Below are positions 63,071 through 64,000 of a stretch of DNA of 64,000 nt, in pieces. A program made the position numbers and the translations under genes. The DNA is taken from NCBI RefSeq assembly GCF_023227875.1, contig NZ_JALOCH010000006.1:141345-205344 (forward strand), given 5' to 3'. The notes beneath the pieces were generated by a model that was given only the letters and a program-made list of their open reading frames with translations, did no database searches and was not told the DNA's origin. Positions within the stretch are counted from its first letter, which is position 1, and every line of letters begins with the position of its first letter. This DNA comes from Methanoregula sp. Its GTDB lineage: Archaea > Halobacteriota > Methanomicrobia > Methanomicrobiales > Methanospirillaceae.

Positions 63071-64000
63071 CCGGGATCGGGATCCGGAAGGAGGATCTTC
63101 ACGGGCCGTTGGAGACCACACCCGATCCCAGTACTTCACCATTTTTTAGCCCGAACCAAAAAAAAGCGTATGATCCAACCAGGCAGCGGGTTGCTGACTA
63201 TCCGCTATGTGCGGAGGAAATTTTAGAGATCTACCGGTTTCCTCCATTTTGTTTGGATTAATGTAGTCTTAAGAGCATATTTTTTCAAGCAGACTCTGCT
63301 CAAAATTTTTCAATCGCGATCATGAGGTGTTAGTTGGGGAGGCTACAATCGGATAATTATGCTACAAAATGCATGTACATGCTACAAAATTTTTGATTTT
63401 CCGGCGTAAGATGGTTTGCCGATCAACCAGACCCTGCCTGAAAAAATTTGAGCAGGGGGTGAGGGGGTGGTTGAAAAATTTTTGCCGGAGATTGATTGCG
63501 ATGCTGATAATGGTGTACCCACTCACTCAGGTTTTTGGCAGGTTGTACACACTACCAGGATTCATGGACGAATTATTAGTGAAGTACTGGACCCGGGGGA
63601 TGATGTCAGATAAGCCCGCAGCGAGCCTCGTTTGCCAAATGGACGATTCGCATTTCCGGCTGGAGTGGATCTGGTGTCCACGCCCATGGATAATCCGACG
63701 GAATGGGGTTTATTTCGAAAACAAAACGATTTAAACCCGTTTCAACCTGCAAAATAGCGGGCGTCCAGCAGCCCCGAAATTTCCACAGGTTTCGGGACGT
63801 GAAAAAATAACTGCTGACCGGCGGCCGCTATGACCGTTTTGGAGGGGGGTGCCTGGGACGAAGAAGTAATTCTTTTTTTTGCTCTGTAGAAAACCTTCAC
63901 GAAGAAAAATTGTAAGAACCTGTGAAGGTTACAGACAATCATTTTCAAGGAGATTTCTTTCAGTTGTATAAGAAATCGTCGAGCTTTGAGATCACTCCCG
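63071..64000. other. AT-rich terminal region without a recognised gene
   Basis: About 930 bp. It contains inverted repeats GGAGGAAA/TTTCCTCC (63213-63245) and a 17-base inverted pair at 63296-63312 and 63439-63455 matching at 16 positions. A direct repeat ATGCTACAAAAT lies at 63359-63370 and 63379-63390. A 121-codon frame (63369-63734) lies across these repeats and shows no family features. A TATA-like TTGTATAAG near the end (about 63965-63973) is followed by GAGCTTTGAG, related to the 32-bp element at 19.4 and 22.1 kb. Confidence 0.5.

Noticed and set aside
63369..63734. 121-codon plus-strand frame
   Set aside because: Spans the AT-rich repeat region, has no recognisable domain and an unusual Cys/Trp/Arg composition, and no convincing ribosome-binding site or TATA box was seen.

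Overview
The window comes from a methanogenic archaeon, most likely of the order Methanomicrobiales (Methanoregula-like). The evidence is a complete block of methanogenesis marker genes with the methyl-coenzyme M reductase (MCR) activation ATPase A2 (atwA). Coenzyme F420 enzyme CofD, RadB, a VAT/Cdc48 ATPase, type II GAPDH, ribose-1,5-bisphosphate isomerase, an archaeal Tsr3 homologue and an archaeal core-type methionine synthase are also present. Coding sequence is GC-rich, intergenic DNA is AT-rich, and many promoters look like a TATA box followed almost directly by the start codon. No rRNA, tRNA, CRISPR array or intact insertion sequence was recognised; the content is almost entirely chromosomal housekeeping plus lineage-specific membrane and secreted proteins.

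Layout. 1-3.0 kb: tyrS (cut by the window edge), gap and tsr3 on the minus strand, with a 600-bp non-coding stretch holding short repeats. 3-9 kb: a TudS-like/nucleoside deoxyribosyltransferase fusion, then three membrane glycosylation genes. 9-15.3 kb: a GTPase-dead EF-Tu-like protein, LemA, a DUF2207 protein, a PPC-domain protein and a YgiQ radical SAM protein. 15.3-18.6 kb: manC-type mannose-1-phosphate guanylyltransferase and asnB. 18.8-23.8 kb: small regulators, a secreted protein with a zinc-ribbon partner, and a RelB/RelE-type toxin-antitoxin pair.

24-32.2 kb is the centrepiece: a tightly packed minus-strand operon in the order HAD protein, atwA, mmp3, mmp6, mmp5, mmp15, mmp17, mmp7, then an AhpD-like CXXC protein. 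It encodes most of the machinery known or suspected to activate MCR by ATP-dependent reduction of its nickel cofactor F430. The AhpD-like gene at its end and the HAD gene at its head are candidate unrecognised members.

32-41 kb: AMP-salvage ribose-1,5-bisphosphate isomerase, dapF, a PAS regulator, radB, a GNAT enzyme, larC (nickel insertion) and the VAT ATPase. 41-50.6 kb: transporter, hydrolase, secreted proteins (one with a probable PGF-CTERM anchor), an acyl-CoA synthetase, a KaiC-like protein with a destroyed Walker A motif, methionine synthase and AspRS. 50.6-51.0 kb holds an unusual run of tandem short palindromes in front of a small membrane protein. 51-63 kb: secreted beta-propeller, DedA, flavoprotein, HEAT-repeat, PEGA, CofD, HD phosphohydrolase and lipoprotein genes. 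The last 930 bp have no convincing gene and are AT-rich with short repeats.

All functional calls are from reading the translated sequence against remembered family features; no database search was run.
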